Below, piece after piece: positions 10,870 through 19,912 of a DNA stretch of 64,000 bases. Numbering within the stretch: position 1 is the first letter of the stretch; the number at the start of each line of letters is the position of its first letter. The notes under the pieces are model-generated. The model worked only from the letters and a program-made list of their open reading frames with translations. It ran no database searches and was not told the origin of the DNA. Origin of the DNA: Klebsiella pneumoniae. GTDB taxonomy: Bacteria; Pseudomonadota; Gammaproteobacteria; Pseudomonadales; UBA5518. Location of the stretch: contig CAMAXE010000027.1 in assembly GCA_945862145.1 (NCBI GenBank), positions 1 through 64,000 on the forward strand. Direction: 5' to 3'. A program made the position numbers and the translations under genes.

Positions 10870-12090
10870 ATGACAGACGACATAACCGCCCTGTACTCCA
10901 GCGCCGCCCGAAGCGGACCGCCGCTCTTTTTCCCCGACCCCGCGGTGCCGGTCAGTTTCAATTTCGACCAGGGACTGGCAGCCCCCGAGACCTTCCCGCA
11001 ACAGCAGCTCCTGCGGCTCGCGCAGAAGATCCTCGAGCGCGACGGCGCCGAGGCGCTGGAATACTTCGACGCCGCAACCGGCTACGAAGAGCTGGTGTTC
11101 GGGTACAAGGGCCTGCGTACGCAACTCGCCGCCCGCTATCTCGAGACCGAGGGTCGCACCCTAGATCCACGCGGCATCATCCTTACTTCGGGATCGGTAC
11201 AGGCCATTGCGCTGGCCGTGAACGGCTACGTGGATCGCGGCGATGTGGTGATCGTCGAGGCGGCGTCGTTTCCGTATGCCCTGCGCTTCATGGAGATGGC
11301 CGGCGCCGACGTGCGCAGCGTGCCAGTGGATGCCGACGGACTGGACACCGACGCGCTGGAGCAGTTGCTGATCGCCCTTGCTGGCGAGGGACGGCGCGTC
11401 AAGATGGTCTACACCATCGCCACCTTCCAGTTGCCCACGGGGGTGGAACTCTCACTGCCGCGCCGGCACCGGCTGCTCGAACTCGCCGAGCGCTTCAATT
11501 TCATGATTCTCGAGGACAACGTCTACGGCGAACTCCGTTTTGCCGGCGAGCCGCTGCCCTCCTTGCTCGGTCTCGACACCAGCGGCCGCGTGATGCAATG
11601 CAACGCCTTCAGCAAGACCGTGGCGCCGGGGCTTCGCCTGGGCTGGATGGCCGGCAGCACACAAGGCATCGGCGCACTGGCTGGCGTGCGGCAGGATCTG
11701 GGCGTCAGTCAGTGGCTGTCACGCCTCATGGCCGAGTTTCTCGCCGAGGGACTCTTCGGGCCTCACGTAGCGCGCGCCGCGGAGGTCTACGGTCGCAAGT
11801 GCCACGCCGCAGCCAGCGCCGTGCGCGAGCACTGCGGTGATTACGTGCGGTTCCGCGAGCCGAACGGCTCGTTCTATCTGTGGCTCGAGATCGACGAGCG
11901 GGTTGACTGGCAGCGCGTGGCGGAACTCGCGGGCAAGCAGGGCCTTTTTTTCCGTCCGGGCGAACGGTTCATGGGCGAGAGCGACGGACGGCAATACCTG
12001 CGACTTGCCTACAGCCACGTGAGCGAAGCGGTGATCACGACGGGTATCGCCCGGCTGGGCGCGATACTCCACGAATGCGCGAGGCGCTGA
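10870..12090 (+). CDS. PLP-dependent aminotransferase, class I/II
   Basis: The 406-residue fold-type I enzyme resembles the MocR-C-terminal/2-aminoadipate aminotransferase group. Visible features are the cofactor-binding ILTSGSVQAIALAV, the aspartate loop FMILEDNVYGELRF, the lysine loop NAFSKTVAPGLRLGWMAG (PLP Schiff-base Lys), and the C-terminal substrate-arginine region QYLRLAYSHV. It should transfer amino groups between an amino acid and a 2-oxo acid. It has no N-terminal helix-turn-helix, so it is an enzyme and not a MocR regulator. The SMP-30 gene starts five bases downstream, suggesting a two-gene unit. Confidence 0.87.
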   Translation: MTDDITALYSSAARSGPPLFFPDPAVPVSFNFDQGLAAPETFPQQQLLRLAQKILERDGAEALEYFDAATGYEELVFGYKGLRTQLAARYLETEGRTLDPRGIILTSGSVQAIALAVNGYVDRGDVVIVEAASFPYALRFMEMAGADVRSVPVDADGLDTDALEQLLIALAGEGRRVKMVYTIATFQLPTGVELSLPRRHRLLELAERFNFMILEDNVYGELRFAGEPLPSLLGLDTSGRVMQCNAFSKTVAPGLRLGWMAGSTQGIGALAGVRQDLGVSQWLSRLMAEFLAEGLFGPHVARAAEVYGRKCHAAASAVREHCGDYVRFREPNGSFYLWLEIDERVDWQRVAELAGKQGLFFRPGERFMGESDGRQYLRLAYSHVSEAVITTGIARLGAILHECARR

Positions 12091-12095
12091 ACAGC

Positions 12096-12944
12096 ATGGT
12101 CACCGCAGTTAGCTGTTTTTCGCGCGGCTACGCCTTCCCCGAAGGACCACGGTGGCATGGAGGCTCACTGTGGTTTTCGGACCAACACGATGGCCTGGTG
12201 CGCCGACTGGGCCCGGCGGGCGAGGTGCTCGAGGAATTTCGCGTACCCGGCGACCCCTCTGGACTCGGCTGGATGCCCAACGGCGACTTGCTGGTGGTGT
12301 CGATGCACGAGCGCCAGGTCTATCGTCGACACGAGGGTGCACTGCAGGTATGGGCGGATCTGCGCGCGCTTCACCCGGGGCCCAGCAACGACATGGTGGT
12401 GGATGCCGAGGGGCGGGCCTATGTGGGCAACATCGGCTTTGATTTCGTTAATGGCGAGACCCCTTGCACCACGGCGGTGGCACTGGTGCAGGCGGACGGC
12501 AGCGTTGAGCTCGCCTGTGACGGTCTCTTGTGCCCCAACGGCAGCGTCATCTCAGCCGATGGCCGCACCCTGATCATCGCCGAATCGCTGGCCTTCCGGC
12601 TGCACGCCTGGACCCGCGACGCCGACGGGCGACTTGGCAACCACCGCGTGTTCGCGGAATTCACCGACGGCTCCATACCCGATGGTATCTGCCTCGACGC
12701 AGAAGGCTGCGTGTGGGTGGCAACCGCAGGCCCGAGTGTGCTGCGCGTGCGCGAGGGCGGCGAGATCCTCGAGCGTATCGACATCGAGAACGGCAAGGCC
12801 TATGCCTGCATGCTCGGTGGCGCGGATCGTCGTGACCTCTTCATATGCGTGGCGCCCGACCACCAGCATGCCGTCACGCTGCGGGCGCGCGGCGGGCGCA
12901 TCGATCTGGCGCGCGTGCGCGTGCCAGGCAGCGGACTGCCCTGA
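12096..12944 (+). CDS. SMP-30/gluconolactonase/LRE family protein
   Basis: The 282-residue six-bladed propeller begins with the family signature YAFPEGPRWHGGSLWFSD, which supplies the metal-binding glutamate. Other metal-site segments are PSNDMVVDAEGRAYVGN and IPDGICLDAEGCVWVA. Family members hydrolyse lactones or related esters with a divalent metal. I chose the ATG at 12096 because GAGG precedes it and it starts five bases after the aminotransferase stop; an ATG at 12075 is also in frame. The frame stays open past its TGA into a Rid-like tail. Confidence 0.83.
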   Translation: MVTAVSCFSRGYAFPEGPRWHGGSLWFSDQHDGLVRRLGPAGEVLEEFRVPGDPSGLGWMPNGDLLVVSMHERQVYRRHEGALQVWADLRALHPGPSNDMVVDAEGRAYVGNIGFDFVNGETPCTTAVALVQADGSVELACDGLLCPNGSVISADGRTLIIAESLAFRLHAWTRDADGRLGNHRVFAEFTDGSIPDGICLDAEGCVWVATAGPSVLRVREGGEILERIDIENGKAYACMLGGADRRDLFICVAPDHQHAVTLRARGGRIDLARVRVPGSGLP

Positions 12945-13058
12945 GAACACACCAGCGTCTTCGCCGCGCATCCGCCGGCGAGCTCGGTGGTGATCGTGAA
13001 GGAATTGCTGCTGCCGGAACTGCTGATGGACATCGAGGCAATCGCAAAAACCGCCTGA
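12945..13058 (+). pseudogene. Possible remnant of a Rid (YjgF) family gene, C-terminal end only
   Basis: Directly after the SMP-30 stop codon, and in the same frame, 37 codons run to a TGA at 13056-13058. The translated tail contains HPPASSVVIVKELL and ends MDIEAIAKTA, which resembles the last strand of RidA/YjgF proteins (PARxxVxVxxL...EIEAIA). No start codon or preceding Rid domain is present, so this looks like the end of a deleted gene or a lost fusion. Rid proteins remove reactive enamines formed by PLP enzymes, which would suit the aminotransferase upstream. The match is from memory of the family. Confidence 0.45.
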
Positions 13059-13137
13059 GAGCGGTCTTCCCGAGCACCGCCGGGGCCTATACTCCCCCTC
13101 GGCGTAACTCTCGGCGGCACAGAATAAGGACACTGAG

Positions 13138-15210
13138 ATGAAACTGCGCACCAAGATCATGCTCTCCAGCGGGCTGCCGCTCCTCGTGGCCACGGTCGTC
13201 GCCAGCAGCTACCAGCTGTTCCAGTTCTACCAAGCCAGGGTCGAACTGCAGTTAAGCCACCTGCGCGATGCCAACATCAAAGTTGCCCAGCGTGTCGATG
13301 CGACCAATTCACAGGCCCTCGACGCCGCCCGGATCATGGCGCTGGCGCAGCAAAGCGGGATGTTCGGCAATCGCAGTGCCTCGCTCGCATTCGCGAAAGA
13401 TGTTCTGGAGCGTTTCCCGGCTTTTACCGCGGCATACGTCGGCTACGACCCCGATGCAGACGGGCAGGATGCCAAACCCCATCCCGACCTCAATCCGCGG
13501 GCCATGGATGCCGCCGGTCGATTCATACCCTACTGGTTCCGCGACCTGGCAGACCCGACCCGGATCATGCTGAATCCGCAGATAGATATGGATACCAGCT
13601 ACTACTACCGCGGCCTGCGCAATCGAATGATGGGCAAGCCGGAGGCAGAGGGCATCGTGCTCCCCGGCGGGATAAGCAAATTGTACGTGCCGTCCGACAC
13701 ACAAACGCTGAAAGCCTTGGGATACATTATCACCGAGCCCTATCCGTATGAGGGCAAGTACATGGTGGAGCAGACGGCGCCGATAATGATCAACGGCGAG
13801 TTCGCCGGCTGGACCGGGGTCGACCGCTCGCTAGAGGACGTGGACGATTTCCTCAAGAAAACCGCTACATTCAAGTCGGAGCAATACCTGCTGGTCAGTC
13901 GACGTGGACGTGTCATCAGCGCCACCATGGACCCGACAATGCGGACACGTCTGATCGAAGACACGCCTTATCTCGAATATCTGAAGCCGCTCTACACCCG
14001 GGCCGTAAACGAAAGCATGATTCTCTTTACTGACCCGGTCACGGGCGAACAGCGCTACCTGGCGGGCACCCGGATTCCCACGGGCGAGTGGTCGTTATGG
14101 ATATCGGTAACCCGCGAGGAGGTGCTGGCTCCGGTGTGGAACAGCTTCCGGAAGGTTCTCTCGATCGTGGTGCTGGGCGCATTGCTCGCACTGGCCATAT
14201 CGTTCCGGCTCGTGCGCAGTCCCATAGAGCGCGTGGAGCGGGCCGCGGCTGCCGCGGCGCGGGTGACCGCGGGCGATCTCACGACCGCAGCGAGCTCGGA
14301 GGTGCAGGACGAATCGGGCGTGCTGCTGCGCGGCCTTGGCGCCATGGTGACAGCGCTCTCCGGGCTGATCGGCAAGATCAAGGCCTCCGGCGTGCAGCTC
14401 ACCTCCGCTGCCAACGACATCGCCGCGGCCGCCAACAGGCAGCGCGAGATCACCGCCGGATTCGGCGCCTCCACCAGCCAGATAGCCGCCTCCATCACCG
14501 AAATCAGCGCCACCTCGCGGGAACTGCTGCAGACCATGCACGAGGTGGCGAGCGCGAGCAACGACACCGCTGCCGTGGCCAACCGCGGGCGTGGGGATCT
14601 CGAACGCATGGAATCGACCATGCAGGCGCTGGCCAGTGCTACGGCCTCGATCTCGTCCAAGCTCGCCGTGATCGCCGAACGGGCGAACAACATCGGCGCC
14701 GTCGTGACCACAATCAGCAAGGTGGCCGAGCAGACCAACCTGTTATCGCTGAACGCCGCCATCGAGGCGGAGAAAGCGGGCGAGTACGGACTTGGATTCT
14801 CCGTGGTGGCGCGTGAAATCCGCCGTCTGGCAGACCAGACCGATGTCGCCACGCTCGATATCGGGCGCATCGTCACCGAGATGCGCAGCGCCGTGTCCAG
14901 CGGCGTCATGGAGATGGACCGCTTCGGCGAGCAAGTGCGCCGCGGTGTGTCCGAGGCCACCGAACTGGGCGTGCAACTCGCGGAGATTATCGAGGGCGTG
15001 GAGCGCCTCAAGCCCCGTTTCGAATCCGCGCACCAGGGCATGCAGGCCCAGGTCGCCGGCGCGGGCCAGATCAGCGACGCCATGCTGCAGCTTCGCGAGG
15101 TGGCGGTGATCTCCGGGGAGTCCTCGCAGGCCCTTGCCGATACTTCCGGGCAACTGCTCCAGGCGGTAGATGCATTACGCGACGAAATCGTCCGCTTCCA
15201 CACGGCCTGA
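13138..15210 (+). CDS. Wsp-type methyl-accepting chemotaxis protein with periplasmic Cache domain
   Basis: The 690-residue receptor has a first membrane helix (about 8-28), a roughly 300-residue periplasmic region of double-Cache type, a second helix (about 337-357), a HAMP domain beginning at SPIERVERA, and a signalling coiled coil. The hairpin tip reads KVAEQTNLLSLNAAIEAEKA followed by GEYGLGFSVVAREIRRLADQ, characteristic of Pseudomonas WspA. WspA itself is shorter (about 540 residues), so the sensor part differs. It is the first gene of the seven-gene Wsp-like operon. TATACT at 13088-13093 may be a -10 box. The ligand is unknown. Confidence 0.9.
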   Translation: MKLRTKIMLSSGLPLLVATVVASSYQLFQFYQARVELQLSHLRDANIKVAQRVDATNSQALDAARIMALAQQSGMFGNRSASLAFAKDVLERFPAFTAAYVGYDPDADGQDAKPHPDLNPRAMDAAGRFIPYWFRDLADPTRIMLNPQIDMDTSYYYRGLRNRMMGKPEAEGIVLPGGISKLYVPSDTQTLKALGYIITEPYPYEGKYMVEQTAPIMINGEFAGWTGVDRSLEDVDDFLKKTATFKSEQYLLVSRRGRVISATMDPTMRTRLIEDTPYLEYLKPLYTRAVNESMILFTDPVTGEQRYLAGTRIPTGEWSLWISVTREEVLAPVWNSFRKVLSIVVLGALLALAISFRLVRSPIERVERAAAAAARVTAGDLTTAASSEVQDESGVLLRGLGAMVTALSGLIGKIKASGVQLTSAANDIAAAANRQREITAGFGASTSQIAASITEISATSRELLQTMHEVASASNDTAAVANRGRGDLERMESTMQALASATASISSKLAVIAERANNIGAVVTTISKVAEQTNLLSLNAAIEAEKAGEYGLGFSVVAREIRRLADQTDVATLDIGRIVTEMRSAVSSGVMEMDRFGEQVRRGVSEATELGVQLAEIIEGVERLKPRFESAHQGMQAQVAGAGQISDAMLQLREVAVISGESSQALADTSGQLLQAVDALRDEIVRFHTA

Positions 15211-15220
15211 ACCCGACACA

Positions 15221-15679
15221 ATGCTTGCACTGCTCTTTCGTATCGGTACCGAGCGCTACGCCATCAGGGCGCGGGGGGTGCTGGCCGTGGTGCCTGATGT
15301 AGCCCTGCGCGCCGCACCCGGCACGCCGCGCGGAGTGGCAGGGATACTCGCCTACGGCGGACAGCTGGTACCGGTGGTCGACCTGGCGCAGATGCTTGCC
15401 GCGGAGTCGGCGCGAGCGCGACTCAGCACGCGGATCGTGGTGGCGCACTACGAATCAGGGCCCGACGGCGCACTGATCGGTCTGCGCGTCGAGCAGGCAG
15501 GCGATGCCGAGGACATCCCGGAGAGCGCCATGGTCGATCCCCTGCTCCACGCCCGCGACGCGCCCTGGCTGGGCGCACTGGCCAGGCATCAGGGCGAATT
15601 GCTCCAGATCGTTGAGATCGCGCACCTGCTGAGCACGGAGCTGCGTGCCGCGCTCTATCCGACCGCAGGCAAACCATGA
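15221..15679 (+). CDS. CheW-like coupling protein (WspB position)
   Basis: The 152-residue single-domain CheW protein starts MLALLFRIGTERYAIRARGV and contains the coupling-domain core GILAYGGQLVPVVDL. It should link the receptor to the CheA-type kinase at the inner membrane. It occupies the wspB position, ten bases after the receptor gene, and its stop overlaps the start of the methyltransferase gene by four bases. An in-frame upstream start at 15170 lies inside the receptor gene and is less likely. Confidence 0.88.
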   Translation: MLALLFRIGTERYAIRARGVLAVVPDVALRAAPGTPRGVAGILAYGGQLVPVVDLAQMLAAESARARLSTRIVVAHYESGPDGALIGLRVEQAGDAEDIPESAMVDPLLHARDAPWLGALARHQGELLQIVEIAHLLSTELRAALYPTAGKP

Positions 15680-16905
15680 GAAGCCTCCTGCAGATCGCCC
15701 GCAGCCTCTGCGACGAAGCGGGCTTCGATCACCAGGTGGTGAACGATCTCCAGCTGCAGGCCGCCGTGCGGCGCTGCTACGGAAATTCCCCCGCTACCGG
15801 GGACGATGCACAACGCCTCGAGAACGATGCCGCGGCCCGCACGGCACTGCTCGAGGAATTGCTGGTCCGCGAGAGCTGGTTCTACCGCGACCAGCGCCCC
15901 TTCGAAATGCTCGAGCGAATGGTGCCCGGGGAGTGGCGGCAGCGCAGCTCACCTCTGCACATCCTGAGCGCCCCCTGCGCCGCAGGGGAGGAGCCCTATT
16001 CCATCGGCATGGCCCTGATGCTGGGTGGAATGCCCCCGCAGGGATTCCGGATCGAGGCGGTGGATCTCAGCGTGCAGGGGCTGGCCACGGCACGCGCAGG
16101 GCGCTATCGGTCCGGCGCCCTGCGCGCCGTGCCGGCCCGTGCCGAGGGGATCTGCTTCCGCCGCACACCCGAGGGCGACTGCGTGGTGGAAGAAGCATTG
16201 CGCGAACGCGTCTGGTTCCACCGCGGCAACCTGCTAGAACCCGGCATGCTGTCGGGCGAGCCGCGCTTTGACATCATTTTCTGCCGCAACCTTTTCATTT
16301 ACCTGCACACCGCTGCACGTCAGGCGCTGCTCGACGCCCTTGAGCGCGTCCTGGCGCCCGAAGGATTGCTGGTCGTGGGCCATGCGGAGGCTGCCCTGCT
16401 GCGCGATCGCGCCTTCGAGCGGCAGGGGTCCGCTGGATGCTTCGCGTTCCGGCGCATACCGGCTGGATCACGACCGGTCTATGACACCCCCCCCGCAGCC
16501 CCGACGCCACGGCGCGTGAGCCCGAAGAAACCTGCGCGCAGTCCGGCACAGGTAGAACGGCCAGCCATGCCGAGGCACCCGGCGCCAGCGCGCGATACGG
16601 GCCCGCAGCTCGCGCAGGCGCGCGCGCTGGCCGATCACGGCAACTACGCCGAGGCTTGCCTGCTCACGCAGGCGCTGCTCGCGGTGAACCCGGCATTAGT
16701 GGAGGCACAGCACCTGATGGGGCTCCTGAACGCGGCCGAAGGCGCCCTCGCCGAGGCGCGGCGCTGCCTCGAGCGCGCCCTCTACCTCGACCCGGCCCAC
16801 GTGCCCAGTCTCGAGCATCTCGCGTTACTGGCCGAATCGGCCGGCGATGGACCGGGCGCAGCGCGCCTGCGTGAGCGCGCCGCGCGTGCCGGAGCCATGG
16901 CATGA
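15676..16905 (+). CDS. CheR-type receptor methyltransferase with C-terminal TPRs (WspC-like)
   Basis: The 409-residue protein has an N-terminal CheR domain (about 1-275) with the RESWFYRDQRPF motif, the SAM-binding LSAPCAAGEEPYSIGM, and FDIIFCRNLFIYL. A proline-rich linker (about 280-310) leads to TPR repeats (about 310-400). This CheR-TPR arrangement is that of WspC, which methylates receptor glutamates and sets the activity of the Wsp signal. It overlaps both neighbours by four bases, indicating translational coupling. Confidence 0.9.
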   Translation: MRSLLQIARSLCDEAGFDHQVVNDLQLQAAVRRCYGNSPATGDDAQRLENDAAARTALLEELLVRESWFYRDQRPFEMLERMVPGEWRQRSSPLHILSAPCAAGEEPYSIGMALMLGGMPPQGFRIEAVDLSVQGLATARAGRYRSGALRAVPARAEGICFRRTPEGDCVVEEALRERVWFHRGNLLEPGMLSGEPRFDIIFCRNLFIYLHTAARQALLDALERVLAPEGLLVVGHAEAALLRDRAFERQGSAGCFAFRRIPAGSRPVYDTPPAAPTPRRVSPKKPARSPAQVERPAMPRHPAPARDTGPQLAQARALADHGNYAEACLLTQALLAVNPALVEAQHLMGLLNAAEGALAEARRCLERALYLDPAHVPSLEHLALLAESAGDGPGAARLRERAARAGAMA

Positions 16906-17567
16906 ACTCCGGGATCAAGGACACGGCAGCGTGCCGCAACACCATTGGCGTCTGGGGCGACCGCAGCTGCACGGAGCTCGCATTGCACGGCCACTGCCGT
17001 AATTGCCCGGTGTTCGCGCGGGCAGGGCGTGCCCTGCTCGAGCGCACGGCGCCCGCGGGTTATCTCGAGGAGTGGCACGAGCGCATCGCCACACCGCGCA
17101 GCGTCGAGGAGCGCGGCGCCAGGCTCTCGCTCATCATTTTCCGTCTCGGCTCGGAGTGGTATGCACTGCCCACCGCGCGGGTCCGCGAAGTACTGGATCC
17201 GCTGCAGCCGCACCGGGTGCCGCATCGCAACCACCCGGCGTTCCGAGGGCTGGTGAACGTGCGCAGCGAGCTCCTGCCCTGCGTCGACCTGCAGCGCCTG
17301 ATCGGCGCCGGCGAGGCGCCCGCTGATGCGGCCCGCGCCTGGTCCCGCACCCTTGTACTCGAGCGCGATGGGGCGGCCTGGTGTTTCGAAACCGCCGAGA
17401 TCGAGCGCATCGAGCAGGTGGCGGAGTCGGCGCTGGTAGTTCCCCCCGTGTCGCTGGAGCTGGCGACGCCCGCCTTCACGGCGCGCCTCTTCGCGGGACC
17501 GCGCGGCGACACCGGTCTGCTCGATGACGAACTGCTCTTCCATGCCCTGAGGGAGCTCTGCCGGTGA
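16902..17567 (+). CDS. CheW-domain coupling protein with N-terminal cysteine cluster (WspD-like)
   Basis: The 221-residue protein carries a CheW domain (about 65-215) after an N-terminal extension holding four cysteines (Cys11, Cys23, Cys32, Cys35), including HCRNCPVF. This arrangement is typical of WspD, the second coupling protein of Wsp systems. The cysteines are spaced like a metal or Fe-S site, although no such ligand is established to my knowledge. The stop overlaps the GTG start of the kinase gene by four bases. Confidence 0.88.
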   Translation: MNSGIKDTAACRNTIGVWGDRSCTELALHGHCRNCPVFARAGRALLERTAPAGYLEEWHERIATPRSVEERGARLSLIIFRLGSEWYALPTARVREVLDPLQPHRVPHRNHPAFRGLVNVRSELLPCVDLQRLIGAGEAPADAARAWSRTLVLERDGAAWCFETAEIERIEQVAESALVVPPVSLELATPAFTARLFAGPRGDTGLLDDELLFHALRELCR

Positions 17568-19912
17568 GCACGGACGACTTCGACACCACCATGCTCGAGC
17601 TCTTCCGCGAAGAGGCGGATACGCAGCTCGGCGCACTCTCCGAGGCGCTGGTGGCGCTGGAAACCGCAGCCGAACCACGCGCCTTGCTTGATGACCTGAT
17701 GCGCGCCGCGCACTCCATGAAGGGCGCTGCACGCATCGTCGGACTGGATCCCGTGGTCAAGCTGGCGCACTCGGCGGAGGACATCTTCGTTGCCGCGCTG
17801 CGCGGCGAACTGCAGATCGGGGCGGGCGCCGTGGATGTGCTGCTCACCACCTCCGATCTGATCGGGGCCATCGCGCGCGGCGAAGGCGAGCCACTGGGGG
17901 CGCGCGGCGCCGAGATCACCGCTTTGCTGGAGCAGCTCGCCGCCGTGCGGCGCGGCGAATCGTCGGCCAGCAGGCAGGTACCGCAGGCGGCCGGAGAGGC
18001 ATCCGTGGCGGCGGCATCGGAGCCGCCCGCAACCGCGATCGCCCTGACACCTGCACCCGAGGCCGCCGCGGAAACGGCTCCGTCCGTGGTCGAGCCGCAG
18101 GGGCCGGCCGAGGCGCGGGCACCGGTAGAAGCAGCGGCCGGCGGCTCGACCCGCGTGGGCGCTACCAACTCGGTGCGCATGAGCACCGAAACCCTCGCTC
18201 GTCTCACCGCGCTCGGCGCCGAGGCCTTCGTGGAGGGAGCCCGCATCGAGCAGATCGTCGACGACGCGCCGCAGCTGCGCGAGCGCCAGCGTGTGCTCCA
18301 GGACACCCTGGAGAGGATGCGACGCGAGCTGCGCAGCGATGCCGATACAGCACGCTTCACCGACACGCTCGAAGAAGCCATCGTCCAGATGGATGCCTGC
18401 AAGAACCTCCTTGGCGAGCGCGAGGCACGCATCGAGCAGTACGCCCGGCGCGCGGTCAGCCTGGCGAGTCGCCTCTCGCGCGAGACGCTGGCGAGCCGGA
18501 TGCTGCCCTTCGGCTCGATCCTGCGCGGCTACCCGCGGCTGGTGCGCGATCTGGCTCGTGAACTGGGCAAGCGCTGCCGGCTGGAATTGAAAGGCGAGCA
18601 CACCCAGATCGATCGTGAAATCCTCGATCGCCTCGACACCGCACTCAACCACATCGTCCGCAATGCACTTGACCACGGGCTGGAGGATCCGCAGCAGCGG
18701 GAATCCGTGGGCAAGATCCCCGAGGGCCGGCTCGCCATTGAGGCACACCACCGTGCCGGCAGATTGCATGTGACGGTGCAGGACGATGGCCGCGGCATAA
18801 ATGCCGAGAAGCTCCGCGAGGCTGTAGTGGCACGCGGACTCGAAAACGCGCAGAACGCCGCCGCGCTGTCGGCTGAAGAGCTGCACGAGTTCCTGTTCCT
18901 GCCCGGTTTCTCGACGGCGGCGCGACTGACCGAAATCTCGGGGCGCGGCGTGGGCCTGGACGCCGTGCGCACCATGGTGCAGGAGGCCGGCGGCAGCATC
19001 ACTCTGACCAGCACGCCGGGCAAGGGAACCCGCTTCGACCTCGAGCTGCCCGTCACGCGCTCGGTGGCGCGGGTGCTGCTGGTGCGCATCGCGGGAGACG
19101 CCTACGCACTGCCGATCGCACGCATCGAGCGGGCGCTGGCGCTGGGACACGATGGCCTGAAGAGCCTCGAGGGACGCAGCTATTTCGAGTCCGCCGGCGA
19201 ACGCGTGGCGCTGGTGCCCGCCGCCGAGATCCTCGACCTCGGCGAGGCGCAGTGGAACCCGGAGTCCCTGCGCGTGGTGGTGTTGCGTGAAGGCAGCCGC
19301 TGCTACGGTCTGGTGGTCGACGCCTTCACGGGAGAGCGCGAATTGCTGGTGCGCCCGGTCGATCCGCGCTTCGGCGAGATCCCGGACGTGGCTGCACTTT
19401 CTACCGACGAGAACGGCGCCATCGTGGTGATCCTGGATGTCGATCAGCTGCTGCGCTCGATGGACGGGCTGATCACGGGGGGCCGGCTGCAGCGCCGCGG
19501 CAATGCCGGTGGCGCCGCGGAGCGTGCAACCAAGCGGATCCTGGTGGTCGATGACTCGCTCACGGTGCGCCAGGCAGAGCGCCAGCTGCTGGAAAACCGC
19601 GGCTACAGCGTGGACGTGGCGGTTGACGGGCTGGAGGGCTGGAGCGCGGTGCGCCTCGCCGAATACGACCTGGTGGTGACCGATGTGGACATGCCACGCA
19701 TGAACGGCATCGAGCTGGTGCGCAAGATCCGCCAGGAAGGCCGCAACCGCGAAATCCCCATCGTCATCGTCTCCTACAAGGACCGCGAGGAAGACCGCCT
19801 GCGGGGCCTCGAGGCCGGCGCCAACCATTACCTTGCCAAGGGCGGTTTCCGGGACACCGCCCTGATCGAGGTGGTGCAGGATCTGATAGGTGGGCCGGAG
19901 CGCGAGCCTTGA
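17564..19912 (+). CDS. Hybrid CheA histidine kinase with C-terminal receiver (WspE-like)
   Basis: The 782-residue kinase contains an Hpt domain with the phospho-accepting His50 (AAHSMKGAARI), an Ala/Pro-rich linker (about 140-200), a dimerisation region, a HATPase domain (HIVRNALDHGLEDP, DDGRGI, GRGVGLD), a CheW-like domain, and a receiver domain (about 655-775) with ILVVDDSLTVRQ and phospho-acceptor Asp707. This is the WspE layout. It should phosphorylate the operon's methylesterase and response regulator, while its own receiver may act as a phosphate sink. The start is a GTG in a four-base overlap. Confidence 0.92.
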   Translation: MSTDDFDTTMLELFREEADTQLGALSEALVALETAAEPRALLDDLMRAAHSMKGAARIVGLDPVVKLAHSAEDIFVAALRGELQIGAGAVDVLLTTSDLIGAIARGEGEPLGARGAEITALLEQLAAVRRGESSASRQVPQAAGEASVAAASEPPATAIALTPAPEAAAETAPSVVEPQGPAEARAPVEAAAGGSTRVGATNSVRMSTETLARLTALGAEAFVEGARIEQIVDDAPQLRERQRVLQDTLERMRRELRSDADTARFTDTLEEAIVQMDACKNLLGEREARIEQYARRAVSLASRLSRETLASRMLPFGSILRGYPRLVRDLARELGKRCRLELKGEHTQIDREILDRLDTALNHIVRNALDHGLEDPQQRESVGKIPEGRLAIEAHHRAGRLHVTVQDDGRGINAEKLREAVVARGLENAQNAAALSAEELHEFLFLPGFSTAARLTEISGRGVGLDAVRTMVQEAGGSITLTSTPGKGTRFDLELPVTRSVARVLLVRIAGDAYALPIARIERALALGHDGLKSLEGRSYFESAGERVALVPAAEILDLGEAQWNPESLRVVVLREGSRCYGLVVDAFTGERELLVRPVDPRFGEIPDVAALSTDENGAIVVILDVDQLLRSMDGLITGGRLQRRGNAGGAAERATKRILVVDDSLTVRQAERQLLENRGYSVDVAVDGLEGWSAVRLAEYDLVVTDVDMPRMNGIELVRKIRQEGRNREIPIVIVSYKDREEDRLRGLEAGANHYLAKGGFRDTALIEVVQDLIGGPEREP

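Noticed and set aside
17060..19828. 922-codon minus-strand frame under the CheA-type kinase gene
   Set aside because: No domain is recognisable and the composition is that of an antisense frame in high-GC DNA; the plus strand encodes the complete hybrid kinase.
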